Source of the DNA: PALSA-1003 sp963741315
GTDB taxonomy: Bacteria; Pseudomonadota; Gammaproteobacteria; Burkholderiales; Casimicrobiaceae
Length of the DNA: 64,000 nucleotides
Direction: 5' to 3'
NCBI GenBank assembly: GCA_963741315.1
Contig: CAVUHK010000008.1
Coordinates: forward strand, 496,001 to 560,000
Made by a program: the position numbers and the translations under genes. The notes beneath the pieces were generated by a model. It was not told where the DNA came from and did no database searches. It worked only from the letters and a program-made list of their open reading frames with translations. Below, piece after piece: positions 1 to 8,205 of this stretch; the stretch's first letter is position 1; the number at the start of each line of letters is the position of its first letter.

Positions 1-1001
1 GCCCACCCGACACCGAGCCGCCACTCGACGAGCCCGGCCTGGTGGAAATGCTCAAGCACCGCGCACGTTCGCTCAATCTCGCGCACGTGTATCCGGTGGG
101 CGCACTGACGGTCGGGCTCCGGGGCGAAGCCATCACCGAAATGGGCGAGCTCGCCGAGGCCGGCTGCGTCGCTTTCTCGCAGGCGGATGCGCAGCTGGCC
201 GACAATCTGGTGCTGCTGCATGCGCTGCAATATGCGGCGACGTTCGGCCATCGCGTGTGGCTGCGGCCGCTGGACGCGCGCCTGGCGCACGGCGGCGTCG
301 CGCACGACGGCGAGGTCGCGACCCGGTTGGGCCTGGCCGCGATACCGACCTGCGCCGAGACCATCGCGATCGACACGATCTGCTCGCTGGCCCGCGTCAC
401 CGGAGCGCGGGTGCACCTGGCGCGCCTGTCTGCACATGAGAGCGTGCAGCGGGTGCGCGAAGCGAAGCGCTCGGGGCTCGATGTGACCTGCGATGTCGCT
501 GCCTGCAACGTGCATCTGTGCGATACCGATATCGGCTGGTTCGACGCGCAATTGCACCTGATTCCGCCCTTGCGGGGCGGACGCGACCGGGATGCGCTGC
601 GCGCGGGCCTCGCCGACGGCACGATCGACCTCATCTGCTCCAATCACACGCCGGTCGACGACGACGCCAAGCAGTTGCCCTTCGCGGAATCCGAACCCGG
701 CGCAACCGGCCTGGAATTGTTACTGCCGCTGACGCTCAAGTGGGCGCGCGAAGAGAACGTTGCGCTGGCGACGGCGTTATCGCGGATCACCGCGGACCCG
801 GCGCGCATCCTGGGCATCGACGCCGGCCAGCTCGCAGTCGGCGCCAGCGCCGACATCTGCGTGTTCGATCCCGAGGCATGGTGGACGGTGGATCGGCGCG
901 CGCTGCGTAGCCAGGGCAAGAACACGCCGTTCCTGGGCATGGAAGTCGCCGGCAAGGTCAGGTTTACGCTGGTTGCGGGACAGGTCGTCTACACCGGCTG
1001 A
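1..1001 (+). CDS. Dihydroorotase-like protein, probably inactive PyrC' type (5' end outside window)
   Basis: The frame is open from base 3 to a TGA at 999-1001, so the start lies upstream of the window. The protein follows the class I dihydroorotase pattern: a PPDTEP stretch, a LEPGL-like DEPGLVEM segment, and a C-terminal beta-sandwich ending GQVVYTG. Three metal or catalytic positions of active class I enzymes look replaced. The usual A-H-V-S is A-R-L-S, the usual T-P-H-H is A-A-C-N, and the usual D-H-A-P is S-N-H-T-P. This matches the PyrC' proteins of betaproteobacteria and pseudomonads, which are thought to hold aspartate carbamoyltransferase (PyrB) rather than to catalyse. The pyrB gene would be expected just upstream. 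The family is well supported; the inactive status is inferred from these residues only, and the N-terminal HxH is not in view. Confidence 0.85.
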   Translation, partial: PPDTEPPLDEPGLVEMLKHRARSLNLAHVYPVGALTVGLRGEAITEMGELAEAGCVAFSQADAQLADNLVLLHALQYAATFGHRVWLRPLDARLAHGGVAHDGEVATRLGLAAIPTCAETIAIDTICSLARVTGARVHLARLSAHESVQRVREAKRSGLDVTCDVAACNVHLCDTDIGWFDAQLHLIPPLRGGRDRDALRAGLADGTIDLICSNHTPVDDDAKQLPFAESEPGATGLELLLPLTLKWAREENVALATALSRITADPARILGIDAGQLAVGASADICVFDPEAWWTVDRRALRSQGKNTPFLGMEVAGKVRFTLVAGQVVYTG

Positions 1002-1027
1002 TCACGGCACGCGACGATTGGTCTGTG

Positions 1028-1612
1028 TCAGCGAGCTTTGGGCGTACGTCCGATTGAGTAGAACTCGTCGTTGGGCCGCATGCCGATCACGTCGGCCATG
1101 CGATTGGACAGCGCGAAAAACGCGGCGATGCCACCGATGTCCCAGATGTCCTCGTCGCTGAAGCCGTGCGCGCGCAGCGCAGCGTAGTCGGCGTCGACCA
1201 GCTCCGCCGATCGCGTCGCGACCTTGAGCCCGAACTCGAGCATCGCTTTCTGACGGTCGGTGATGTCGGCCTTGCGATAGTTCACAGCGACCTGGTCGGC
1301 GACCAGCGGATTCTTGGCGTAGACGCGCAGGATCGCGCCGTGGGCAATAATGCAGTACGGGCACTGGTTGGCGCCGGACGTGGCGACGACGATCATTTCG
1401 CGCTCGGCCTTGGTCAAGCCGGAATCGCGCAGCATCAACGCGTCGTGATAGGCGAAAAACGCGCGAAATTCGTCGGGCCGATGCGCGAGCGTAAGGAAGA
1501 CGTTGGGGATGAAGCCCGCCTTTTCCTGCACTTCCAGCATTCGCGCGCGAATGTCCTCGGGTAGGTCTTCGAGTCTGGGGACGGGGTAGCGGCTGATCGA
1601 AGGCGCGGCCAT
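1028..1612 (-). CDS. Peroxidase-related / AhpD-like (carboxymuconolactone decarboxylase family) protein
   Basis: The protein has 194 residues from the ATG at 1612. The frame is open further upstream, but homologues start near this MAAPSIS. It contains the AhpD-type redox motif C-P-Y-C followed by a conserved His in CPYCIIAHG, in an all-helical fold. Members of this 'uncharacterized peroxidase-related enzyme' group act as alkyl hydroperoxide reductases or thiol-dependent peroxidases. The substrate cannot be read from the sequence. It is convergent with the PyrC' gene (27 bp gap) and divergent from the regulator at 1846. No operon partner is seen. Confidence 0.85.
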   Translation of the reverse strand: MAAPSISRYPVPRLEDLPEDIRARMLEVQEKAGFIPNVFLTLAHRPDEFRAFFAYHDALMLRDSGLTKAEREMIVVATSGANQCPYCIIAHGAILRVYAKNPLVADQVAVNYRKADITDRQKAMLEFGLKVATRSAELVDADYAALRAHGFSDEDIWDIGGIAAFFALSNRMADVIGMRPNDEFYSIGRTPKAR

Positions 1613-1845
1613 GCGAACGAGTCTACCAGTAGGGACCAGACCGTTCCAGGACCGGCCAGCGCCAGTAGCGGACTTCCACCGCTGTGCCTGATGAAAATAT
1701 ACCTCGATCTCCACCGCAGCTCGTCAGGTACCTGAGGCAGCTGCCGAGGGTGTGCAGTGGCCGAGCGACAAACGTAAAATAGTCCGGCCCTTGTTCCAAG
1801 GTTCCGAACGGGCGGTGAGCTGGGTACGGCTCCTTCGCGACCCCG

Positions 1846-3663
1846 ATGCCACGTCAACCAATGAATGATCCCACGCGCAACTCCAGCTACCGGTTCGGGA
1901 ACTTCGAGTTGCAGCCGGGCGAGCGCAAGTTGCTTGCGGGTGGTGCGCCGGTCGTCGTAGGACCGCGCGCCTTCGATTTGCTCGTCGCGCTCGTGCAGCG
2001 CGCGGGTCAACTCGTGACCAAGGAGGAGTTGCTGGACACGGTCTGGCCCAATCTCGTCGTCGAGGAAAACAATCTGCAGGTGCAGGTCTCCGCGCTGCGC
2101 AAGATCCTTGGGCAGGCGGCGATCGCAACGATTCCAGGATGTGGGTACCGTTTTGCCATCACTCTTGCAGACGACGCACCCGGTACGTCTTCAATGCCGT
2201 CGTCGGGGCACAATCTGTTGCAGGCAGTTCCTCCGCTGAACAAGCTGCTTGCGCCGATTGATGACGACGCGCCGTCGATCGCGGTGCTTCCGTTCGTGAA
2301 CATGAGCGACGACGTGGCCAACGAATACTTTGCCGACGGCATCGCGGAGGAGCTGCTGAACGTGCTCTCGAAGGTTCGTGGCCTGCGGGTGGCATCGCAC
2401 ACGTCGGCGTTCAGCTTCAAAGGCAGCAAGGTCGACATTGCGACCGTGGCGCAGAAGCTGAACGTGTCGACGATACTCGAAGGAAGCGTCCGAAAGTTCG
2501 GCAACCGGGTGCGAATCACCGTGCAGCTCGTCGAGGTAGCCACCGACTCGCACCTGTGGTCGGACATATACGATCGCGAATTGGAGGACATCTTTGCGGT
2601 GCAAGATGACATCGCGCAATCAGTGGTGAAGGAGCTGCGATCGATGCTCTTGGGGGCGGAGCGGGATTCGTCGGCAGGCGCCACCGTGAAAGCAGAAGTG
2701 CAGGCGGCCGCGAAGGGGCGCGCGACGAATGCGGAGGCGTATCGGCTCTACCTGCAGGGACGGTCCCTGGTAGCGCGACGGACACAAGCAGGCGTAACGA
2801 CCGGAATCGAGCATTTCCGGCAGGCGGTGACCCTCGATCCCGAGTATGCGTTGGCGTGGGCCGCGCTGGCGTATGCCCGGACGATCGAGGCGGGGGGAGG
2901 GAGCTGGATGCCGTACGAAGAGGGGTATCGACGCGCTCGGGAGGCGGCAGAACGCGCACTGGCATTGGAGCCGGATCTCGCAGAGGCGCACGTCGCGCTC
3001 GGGCTCGTGCGCATGGGATACGATTGGGATTGGCCTGGTGTGGAAGCATCGATGCGGCGGGCGCTCGAGCTGGCGCCAGGAAACGCGGAGGTCGTGCTCG
3101 CCGCGGCGGCGGCGGCCGGGAATGTCGGCCGCCTGGACGAATCGATCGAGCTTTGCCGGCGAGCGATCGCGCTCGATCCGCTCAACGTGCATGGCCATCG
3201 GTATCTCGGGCTGTATTCCAAGTTCGCCGGTCTTCTGGAGCAGGCTGAAGTCGCACTAATGCACGCACTCGAGCTCAATCCAATGGGTGGGATGACCCAT
3301 GCTGGCCTAGGCGAGGTCTATCTCGTCCAGGGTCAGTTTGCAGCGGCGCTCGCCGCATTCGAGAAGGAATCGCACGACGGATTTCGGCTCCTGGGGCTGG
3401 CCGTCGCTTATCACGCGCTGGGGCGGAAAACGCTATCATCCGCTGCGCTCGAGCAACTGGGCGAGCTTCCCATGCACGCGTATTTGAACGCTCAGGCCAA
3501 TGCCTACTGCGGCAATGTCGACCTGGCGTTCGAATGGCTGGAGCGCGCGTACAAGCAACGCAATGCTGGCCTGTGCCAAATGAAGCCCCAGCCCCTGCTG
3601 CACAGCCTTCATAGCGACCCGCGGTGGCCGCTGTTCCTGAAGAAAATAGGGCTCGCAGATTAA
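1846..3663 (+). CDS. Winged-helix (OmpR/CadC-type) regulator with TolB-like domain and TPR repeats
   Basis: The protein has up to 605 residues; ATG at 1861 (MNDPT) is an equally good start. Residues about 15-105 form a Trans_reg_C winged helix ending in the typical PGCGYRF. Residues about 145-260 form the TolB-like N-terminal domain (SIAVLPFVNMS, YFADGIAEELL, SVRKFGNRVRIT). The rest, about 280-600, is TPR-type helical repeats (ALALEPDLAEAHVALG, RAIALDPLNVHGHRYLG). Such proteins are usually CadC-like one-component regulators with a membrane helix after the DNA-binding domain. None is visible in the linker here, so this one looks soluble. The target is unknown. A 110-bp copy of part of its TolB domain lies 124 bp downstream. 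Confidence 0.85.
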   Translation: MPRQPMNDPTRNSSYRFGNFELQPGERKLLAGGAPVVVGPRAFDLLVALVQRAGQLVTKEELLDTVWPNLVVEENNLQVQVSALRKILGQAAIATIPGCGYRFAITLADDAPGTSSMPSSGHNLLQAVPPLNKLLAPIDDDAPSIAVLPFVNMSDDVANEYFADGIAEELLNVLSKVRGLRVASHTSAFSFKGSKVDIATVAQKLNVSTILEGSVRKFGNRVRITVQLVEVATDSHLWSDIYDRELEDIFAVQDDIAQSVVKELRSMLLGAERDSSAGATVKAEVQAAAKGRATNAEAYRLYLQGRSLVARRTQAGVTTGIEHFRQAVTLDPEYALAWAALAYARTIEAGGGSWMPYEEGYRRAREAAERALALEPDLAEAHVALGLVRMGYDWDWPGVEASMRRALELAPGNAEVVLAAAAAAGNVGRLDESIELCRRAIALDPLNVHGHRYLGLYSKFAGLLEQAEVALMHALELNPMGGMTHAGLGEVYLVQGQFAAALAAFEKESHDGFRLLGLAVAYHALGRKTLSSAALEQLGELPMHAYLNAQANAYCGNVDLAFEWLERAYKQRNAGLCQMKPQPLLHSLHSDPRWPLFLKKIGLAD

Positions 3664-3786
3664 AACCAGCTGGCTTGGCAATCGAGCAAACCGTCAGTTG
3701 AAGTTGATGATCGATCGCAAGGTTTGAATTGACTCCATCTTCCAGGCACTGAATACTCCTCGCGCGCGGATAAACTGCCATACCGC

Positions 3787-3897
3787 GTGTGGATCACCGT
3801 GCAGCTCGTCGAGGCAGCCACCGACTCGCATCTGTGGTCGGATGACATATACGATCGCGAATTGGAGGACATCTTTGCGGTGCAAGATGACATCGCT
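3787..3897 (+). pseudogene. Partial duplicate of the TolB-domain coding segment of the upstream regulator
   Basis: This stretch repeats about 110 bp of the gene at 1846-3663 (bases about 2512-2618) in the same orientation. Only a few bases differ, and there is one 3-bp insertion (an extra GAT after GTCGGAT). Translated, it gives ITVQLVEAATDSHLWS followed by YDRELEDIFAVQDDIA, as in the parent. Nothing of the parent is recognisable before or after it, and no start or domain is complete. It is a gene fragment, probably left by a tandem duplication or recombination. The rest of the 3664-3917 gap holds no other gene that I can support. Confidence 0.85.
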
Positions 3898-3917
3898 TGT
3901 CCGTGCACCAGGACAAG

Positions 3918-4775
3918 CTACTCGCGTTCCAGTAACCGCATCTGCCGCGCTGCCTCCTCAAACCGCGCATCGTCGATCTCCCGCATCACACCCTCCAGAT
4001 CGACCGCAACTTCACTACGCTCAAAGCTACCAGTGAGTTCAACATCCGGATGCAGCCCCCCCGAATCGAAGAGCGCCCAGATCTCCATCCCATAGTTCGT
4101 CGTAAGCAACTCCGGCGCAAACCGGCCGAAGTACCTCCGCAGATTATCCACATCGCGCACCAGCATCCGCGGCGCATGATTGTTTCCGGCCGCATCCACC
4201 GCCTGCGGCAAATCGATGATCACCGGCCCATCCGCACCCAGCAGGACGTTGAACTCGGACAGATCGCCGTGAATGATGCCGGCACAAAGCATCCGCACCA
4301 CCTCGTGAATCAGGCGATCATGCATCTCGACCGCAACCTCCGGAGTCATCTCCACATCATTCAGACGCGGCGCAGCGTTGCCCTCATCGTCGACGACAAG
4401 CTCCATCACCAGCACGCCGGAGTGAAAGTTGTACGGCTTGGGCACGCGCACCCCCGCCGCGGCTAACCGATACAAGGCGCTTACCTCCGCGCTCTGCCAG
4501 GCCTTCTCCTGCGACTCGCGCCCGAAGCGCGTGCCCTTGGCCATCGCCCGAGCCTCGCGGGTATTCTTGGTCTTACGGTTCTCGGTGTAGTCGACCGCCT
4601 GCCGGAAGCCGCGCTTGTTGGCTTCCTTGTAGATCTTGGCGCAGCGCGTCTCCTCGCCGCAGCGCACCACGAACACCATCGCTTCCTTGCCGCTCATGAG
4701 CTGACGCACCGCGGAGTCGATCACGCCATCGTCGACCAGCGGCTGCAGCCGTTTGGGAATTTTCATGGTCGACAA
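3918..4775 (-). CDS. RIO-family (RIO1-type) protein serine kinase
   Basis: The protein has 285 residues. It has the RIO kinase plan: a nucleotide loop MSGKEAMVF (residues 27-35), an invariant Lys in CAKIYK (K47), the catalytic loop HGDLSEFNVLL (H169, D171, N176) and the metal-binding IDLPQ (D188). A RIO1 signature segment with YTENRKTKN follows the nucleotide loop. A second ATG at 4766 (MKIPKRL) is an alternative start. Bacterial RIO kinases are atypical Ser/Thr kinases with poorly known substrates. Their eukaryotic and archaeal relatives act in small-subunit ribosome maturation. It is transcribed alone. Its 3' end is convergent with the gene fragment at 3787. Confidence 0.9.
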   Translation of the reverse strand: MSTMKIPKRLQPLVDDGVIDSAVRQLMSGKEAMVFVVRCGEETRCAKIYKEANKRGFRQAVDYTENRKTKNTREARAMAKGTRFGRESQEKAWQSAEVSALYRLAAAGVRVPKPYNFHSGVLVMELVVDDEGNAAPRLNDVEMTPEVAVEMHDRLIHEVVRMLCAGIIHGDLSEFNVLLGADGPVIIDLPQAVDAAGNNHAPRMLVRDVDNLRRYFGRFAPELLTTNYGMEIWALFDSGGLHPDVELTGSFERSEVAVDLEGVMREIDDARFEEAARQMRLLERE

Positions 4776-4813
4776 TATACGTGACCACCGGCGATCACGC
4801 TTGCCTGCGCTGC

Positions 4814-5602
4814 TCAGGGCAGCGGTATTCGATCGTCCGCGTTCGCAATATCGTCCTTGGATGGGACGGTACTGAAGTCGCCTTGCTGTAGCAGGCGCAG
4901 TTTCTTGTCATCGCCGTCGACGATCGCGACCAGGGTCCCGTCCTTCAGGAAGTCGATGTCGGTGTTGGCGTACTTGATCATTCCGTCCACGCCAAAGAGC
5001 TCGCGCATGTAGATCGCCACATCGGGTCCCGTCGATCCGACACCGCAGGCAAAGATGGCAAGTTGCGACTTCGGGTCAAAACCCTTGCGGAAACGGCCCA
5101 CCGCCGCGGCGTGAGCATTGATCTGATCGAGCACTTCATTGGTTCCGCTCGCGCTCACCGTCAGTTCCTTGTCGCCGAGGAATATCAGGTCGGGAGTCGC
5201 CTTTTCGTGCGTTCCACCGCCGTGGGTAACCAGCAAGATGTCGCGCCAGACTCCCTTGCTCGGCTTCTTGCCGATCAACTCCGCGAAGGTGTTGAATTCG
5301 ACGATCTCGATCGGATCGTAATCGAGCCCGAATTGGGTGCGAAGCCGCAGACTCTGAGCCTTCACGAACAGCAGGCTCGCGTTGTACAGGGCCGCGACTT
5401 CCTTGGGCGGATGTCCGGCGCGACGATGTCCGGCGCGGCCTAGGACGAACGCCACCGCCTTGTACGTTTCGGGCGCAGGCGCGGCAGCTGGGGTCGAACT
5501 GCCCGGCGCCGTTGCACCCGGCGGGTCGGCTGCGGCGATGCGCGTGCCACGCTCGTCAGGAGTGGTGCCGCGCTCGGCGTCGGTGAATCGATCCGGTGGC
5601 AT
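4814..5602 (-). CDS. Uncharacterised protein with caspase-like His/Cys pattern
   Basis: The protein has 262 residues. Residues 1-45 are low-complexity and rich in Pro, Ala, Thr and Gly. The remainder looks like an alpha/beta domain. A strand ends in H127 (ILLVTHGGG) and a second ends in C186 (LAIFACGVG), followed by a helix (GPDVAIYMRELFG). This His-Gly, then hydrophobic strand plus Cys-Gly, then helix order is that of caspase-fold families (C14, CHAT, DUF4347), with a spacing of 59 residues. I infer a possible cysteine peptidase or a decayed relative and do not recognise a named family. It starts 30 bp after the stop of the 774-residue gene, on the same strand, so the two probably form an operon. 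No signal peptide is seen. Confidence 0.6.
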   Translation of the reverse strand: MPPDRFTDAERGTTPDERGTRIAAADPPGATAPGSSTPAAAPAPETYKAVAFVLGRAGHRRAGHPPKEVAALYNASLLFVKAQSLRLRTQFGLDYDPIEIVEFNTFAELIGKKPSKGVWRDILLVTHGGGTHEKATPDLIFLGDKELTVSASGTNEVLDQINAHAAAVGRFRKGFDPKSQLAIFACGVGSTGPDVAIYMRELFGVDGMIKYANTDIDFLKDGTLVAIVDGDDKKLRLLQQGDFSTVPSKDDIANADDRIPLP

Positions 5603-5632
5603 CGCTTCGCGTAGGGCTGACCCGGCGCGCGC

Positions 5633-7957
5633 TCAGGGTTCGAGCGAATCGTCAGCGGCGCTCGGGGGCTTGCCTACCACCTGCACGGTGAGTGACGGCG
5701 GCGCGGGCGTGGGGTCGTCGAGTTTTGGATCCTTTGCGGCCAGGCGGTCCTTGTAGCGCTCCGCTTCGAGCTCTGCCTTATTTGCTTCCGCCTTGGCTCT
5801 TGCGACTTCGGCCGCGCGCATCTGGAGGTCCAGCTTGCGGTGATCCTCGACGAATGGCTCGCATGCCGAACATTGCCCGATGCGCGCTTCCATCACCACG
5901 CCATGCGTAGGCATCGTGACCGAAGTCCCCTTGCTGGCGTCTTTGCTGGTGACCTTTGCCAGCAATTCCTTGTTGATGTCCGCAAAGTCCGTCTGGCGCG
6001 TCGCCGAGAATGGAAACACCGCGAAGCCGCGATCGACCGTGATCAAGCGCGGGATGACGACGCCGTCTAGGTGCGGATAGTTGGCGATCATCTTCGTCCA
6101 CTCCGAGGGGCCTTCATCGGCCACGATCAGCCCGAGGTAGTAGTCGAGCTTGTCCTGCACATGGCAGACCAGGCGGTTGAGGTCCACGGTGGCCTCGGCC
6201 AGCGCCTTCAATCCGAAGCTTTCGTCGAGCAAGTCGTCCAGCGTCGGCTTCTCGTCCGGGCCGGACGCGGCCGGCGGCGACGTTCCTGCGCCTGCACTTG
6301 GCAGCGGAGTCGCCGGCAAGGGCGGCACATTGCGCACTTCCTGCAGCGCGGCACTGGCGGCGGTGAGCGCGCCGGTAAGTCCCGCGTCGTTGAAAGGCAG
6401 CGGCACGCCCAGGACGTAGCGAATCGTTTGCCCGAATGTGAGATTGAGCGTCAGCGGCGCCACGCCGGTCAGAAAGATCGACAGATTCTCCTGCACGTTG
6501 CTCGAAGGGCCGCGGGTGCGCTTGTCGAGGAGGTCGACCTGGTCGAAAAAATCATGATCGACCGATAGCAGCAATTCGCGGAACATGTATTGTCCACCGA
6601 CCTTGATGCCTGCATCGTATTCATCGTCACTGGGATCGTTTTGCGAGTTCCAGAAATCCAGCTTGCGCCCGATTACATCGAGCGCGGGGTCGAGACTCGC
6701 AGCGCGTAGCGTCTTGCAGGCCTGCACGATCGCGTCGACGTGTGGCATGAGCTTTGTGCGCACCGGGTCGGCAGGCGCCTGGCGTGGCGGAAACAACCCT
6801 CCAAGCTGGACATGCGGCATCTGGAACGGCAACGGCTTCGTGACGAAGCGACCGGAGAACACCGCTGCCGCGGCCACCATGCGCGCGGCGTCGAAGCCAT
6901 CTGACAATGCTGTGCTGGGCAGATAGGGCCGGATCACGTGCTCATGGCACAGCAGGTATTCGGCGGTAATGACGGCGGGTTTCTGCAGCGGTAGCAGCAC
7001 CACCAGCTGCACGCCGGTGAGCTTGATGGCAACGTCGTAGTTTTCGAGCACCTCGAAGTAGTCGTAGGTGACCGCCAGGCAGCGGTTGGTATTCTTGTGG
7101 GTGTACGTCGTGCGGTTTTCCTGGCCGCGTTCGGCGACCTCGACCACGCGCGTCTTGCGAGAGGCGCGCAGCGACTGCGTCGACGATTGCGTCGCCTCGA
7201 TCACCTGGTTGCGGGTATTGGTGACCGAATTCTCGAATTCGCCATCGACGTTGACCTTCTCGCCGACCTTGACGTCCGCGGGCACGCCGAACTCCGCCAG
7301 ATCCAGCGAGCTTTCGCCCTTGTACTCGGCGCCGGCGCCCACTTTGAAGCGCGTGTTCGTGACCGTGTCGAGCGCGACGCGGCCGGTGATCGAATCGACC
7401 TGCGACTGTTCGCTGCTGACCTCGGTGTCGCGCTCCTGCTCGATGCGGGTGCGGTCCCAGGTGAAGACTTCGACGTGCACTTCGCCGCCGGGGGTGATGC
7501 TGAATGAACTGAGCAATTCGCCGCGCTGATAGCCGGTGCAGGTCCAGCTTTGCACGTAGGTGAGCATCAGGCCGAACTCGACGTCCTGCGCCCAGGCGAT
7601 TCGCGGCAGCGCCTGGGCAGTGTCCGGAATGCGCGCGCTGGCGCGGCGGTTGTAGTTGGTGATGGCCAATCCCAGTCGCTCGGCACTGACTCCGACATTG
7701 GGAATAGTCTGGCGCTTCGCGCTGTTTCCAGAACGGGGCAGCAAGCGCTCGAGATAGTCGCGAAGCTTGGCCGGATTGGGTTTGATGACCGGCGGTGACA
7801 GGGACGGTGGCGTTGGATCGACCGGTGGCGTTGGATCCTTTGTACTCGGTGGCGGTGCCTTCGGTTGAATGCGCGCCAGCTGAAAGAAGCGCAGCTCGAG
7901 CGGCTTGTCGCTCAACTTGAGTCGTTCGCCACAGTTCTGCAGGAAGCCTTCGGCCAT
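5633..7957 (-). CDS. Large uncharacterised protein, putative partner of the caspase-like protein
   Basis: I do not recognise this protein. The start is set at the ATG at 7957 (MAEGFLQN) because GGAG lies about 7 bases upstream. The frame is open to 8050. It gives 774 residues. Residues about 31-61 are a Pro-rich linker. About 120-180 holds a striking segment with GYQRGELLSSFSITPGGEV then VEVFTWDRTR. About 180-300 is rich in Ser, Thr, Glu and Val repeats suggesting beta structure. A hydrophobic stretch (GVQLVVLLPLQ) follows. The last 80 residues hold a C-S-A-C pair and a charged Ala/Glu/Lys-rich probable coiled coil (AEVARAKAEANKAELEAERY). No signal peptide or clear membrane helix is seen. The next gene downstream starts 30 bp after its stop. 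Confidence 0.6.
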   Translation of the reverse strand: MAEGFLQNCGERLKLSDKPLELRFFQLARIQPKAPPPSTKDPTPPVDPTPPSLSPPVIKPNPAKLRDYLERLLPRSGNSAKRQTIPNVGVSAERLGLAITNYNRRASARIPDTAQALPRIAWAQDVEFGLMLTYVQSWTCTGYQRGELLSSFSITPGGEVHVEVFTWDRTRIEQERDTEVSSEQSQVDSITGRVALDTVTNTRFKVGAGAEYKGESSLDLAEFGVPADVKVGEKVNVDGEFENSVTNTRNQVIEATQSSTQSLRASRKTRVVEVAERGQENRTTYTHKNTNRCLAVTYDYFEVLENYDVAIKLTGVQLVVLLPLQKPAVITAEYLLCHEHVIRPYLPSTALSDGFDAARMVAAAAVFSGRFVTKPLPFQMPHVQLGGLFPPRQAPADPVRTKLMPHVDAIVQACKTLRAASLDPALDVIGRKLDFWNSQNDPSDDEYDAGIKVGGQYMFRELLLSVDHDFFDQVDLLDKRTRGPSSNVQENLSIFLTGVAPLTLNLTFGQTIRYVLGVPLPFNDAGLTGALTAASAALQEVRNVPPLPATPLPSAGAGTSPPAASGPDEKPTLDDLLDESFGLKALAEATVDLNRLVCHVQDKLDYYLGLIVADEGPSEWTKMIANYPHLDGVVIPRLITVDRGFAVFPFSATRQTDFADINKELLAKVTSKDASKGTSVTMPTHGVVMEARIGQCSACEPFVEDHRKLDLQMRAAEVARAKAEANKAELEAERYKDRLAAKDPKLDDPTPAPPSLTVQVVGKPPSAADDSLEP

Positions 7958-8205
7958 GGTGCGTTCTCCATCGGCATCGATTTTGATGAGCAGCGTGCGG
8001 ATCGCCGCATCGATCGCGAGTAGGATAGGCTCGCAAAAACCGACAGGCAAGCGGAAGATTCACAGTTCACGCGAGGCGTCGCCGCGAAGGCGAGCATCGA
8101 CGCAACCGGTATCCCTGATCGCGACGGCGGCATCTGGTCAAGTGGGTTCGCGCGAGCTAGAGTTGGCACCGGAGGGACATTGCAAACATTGATGGAGGAC
8201 AGCTC

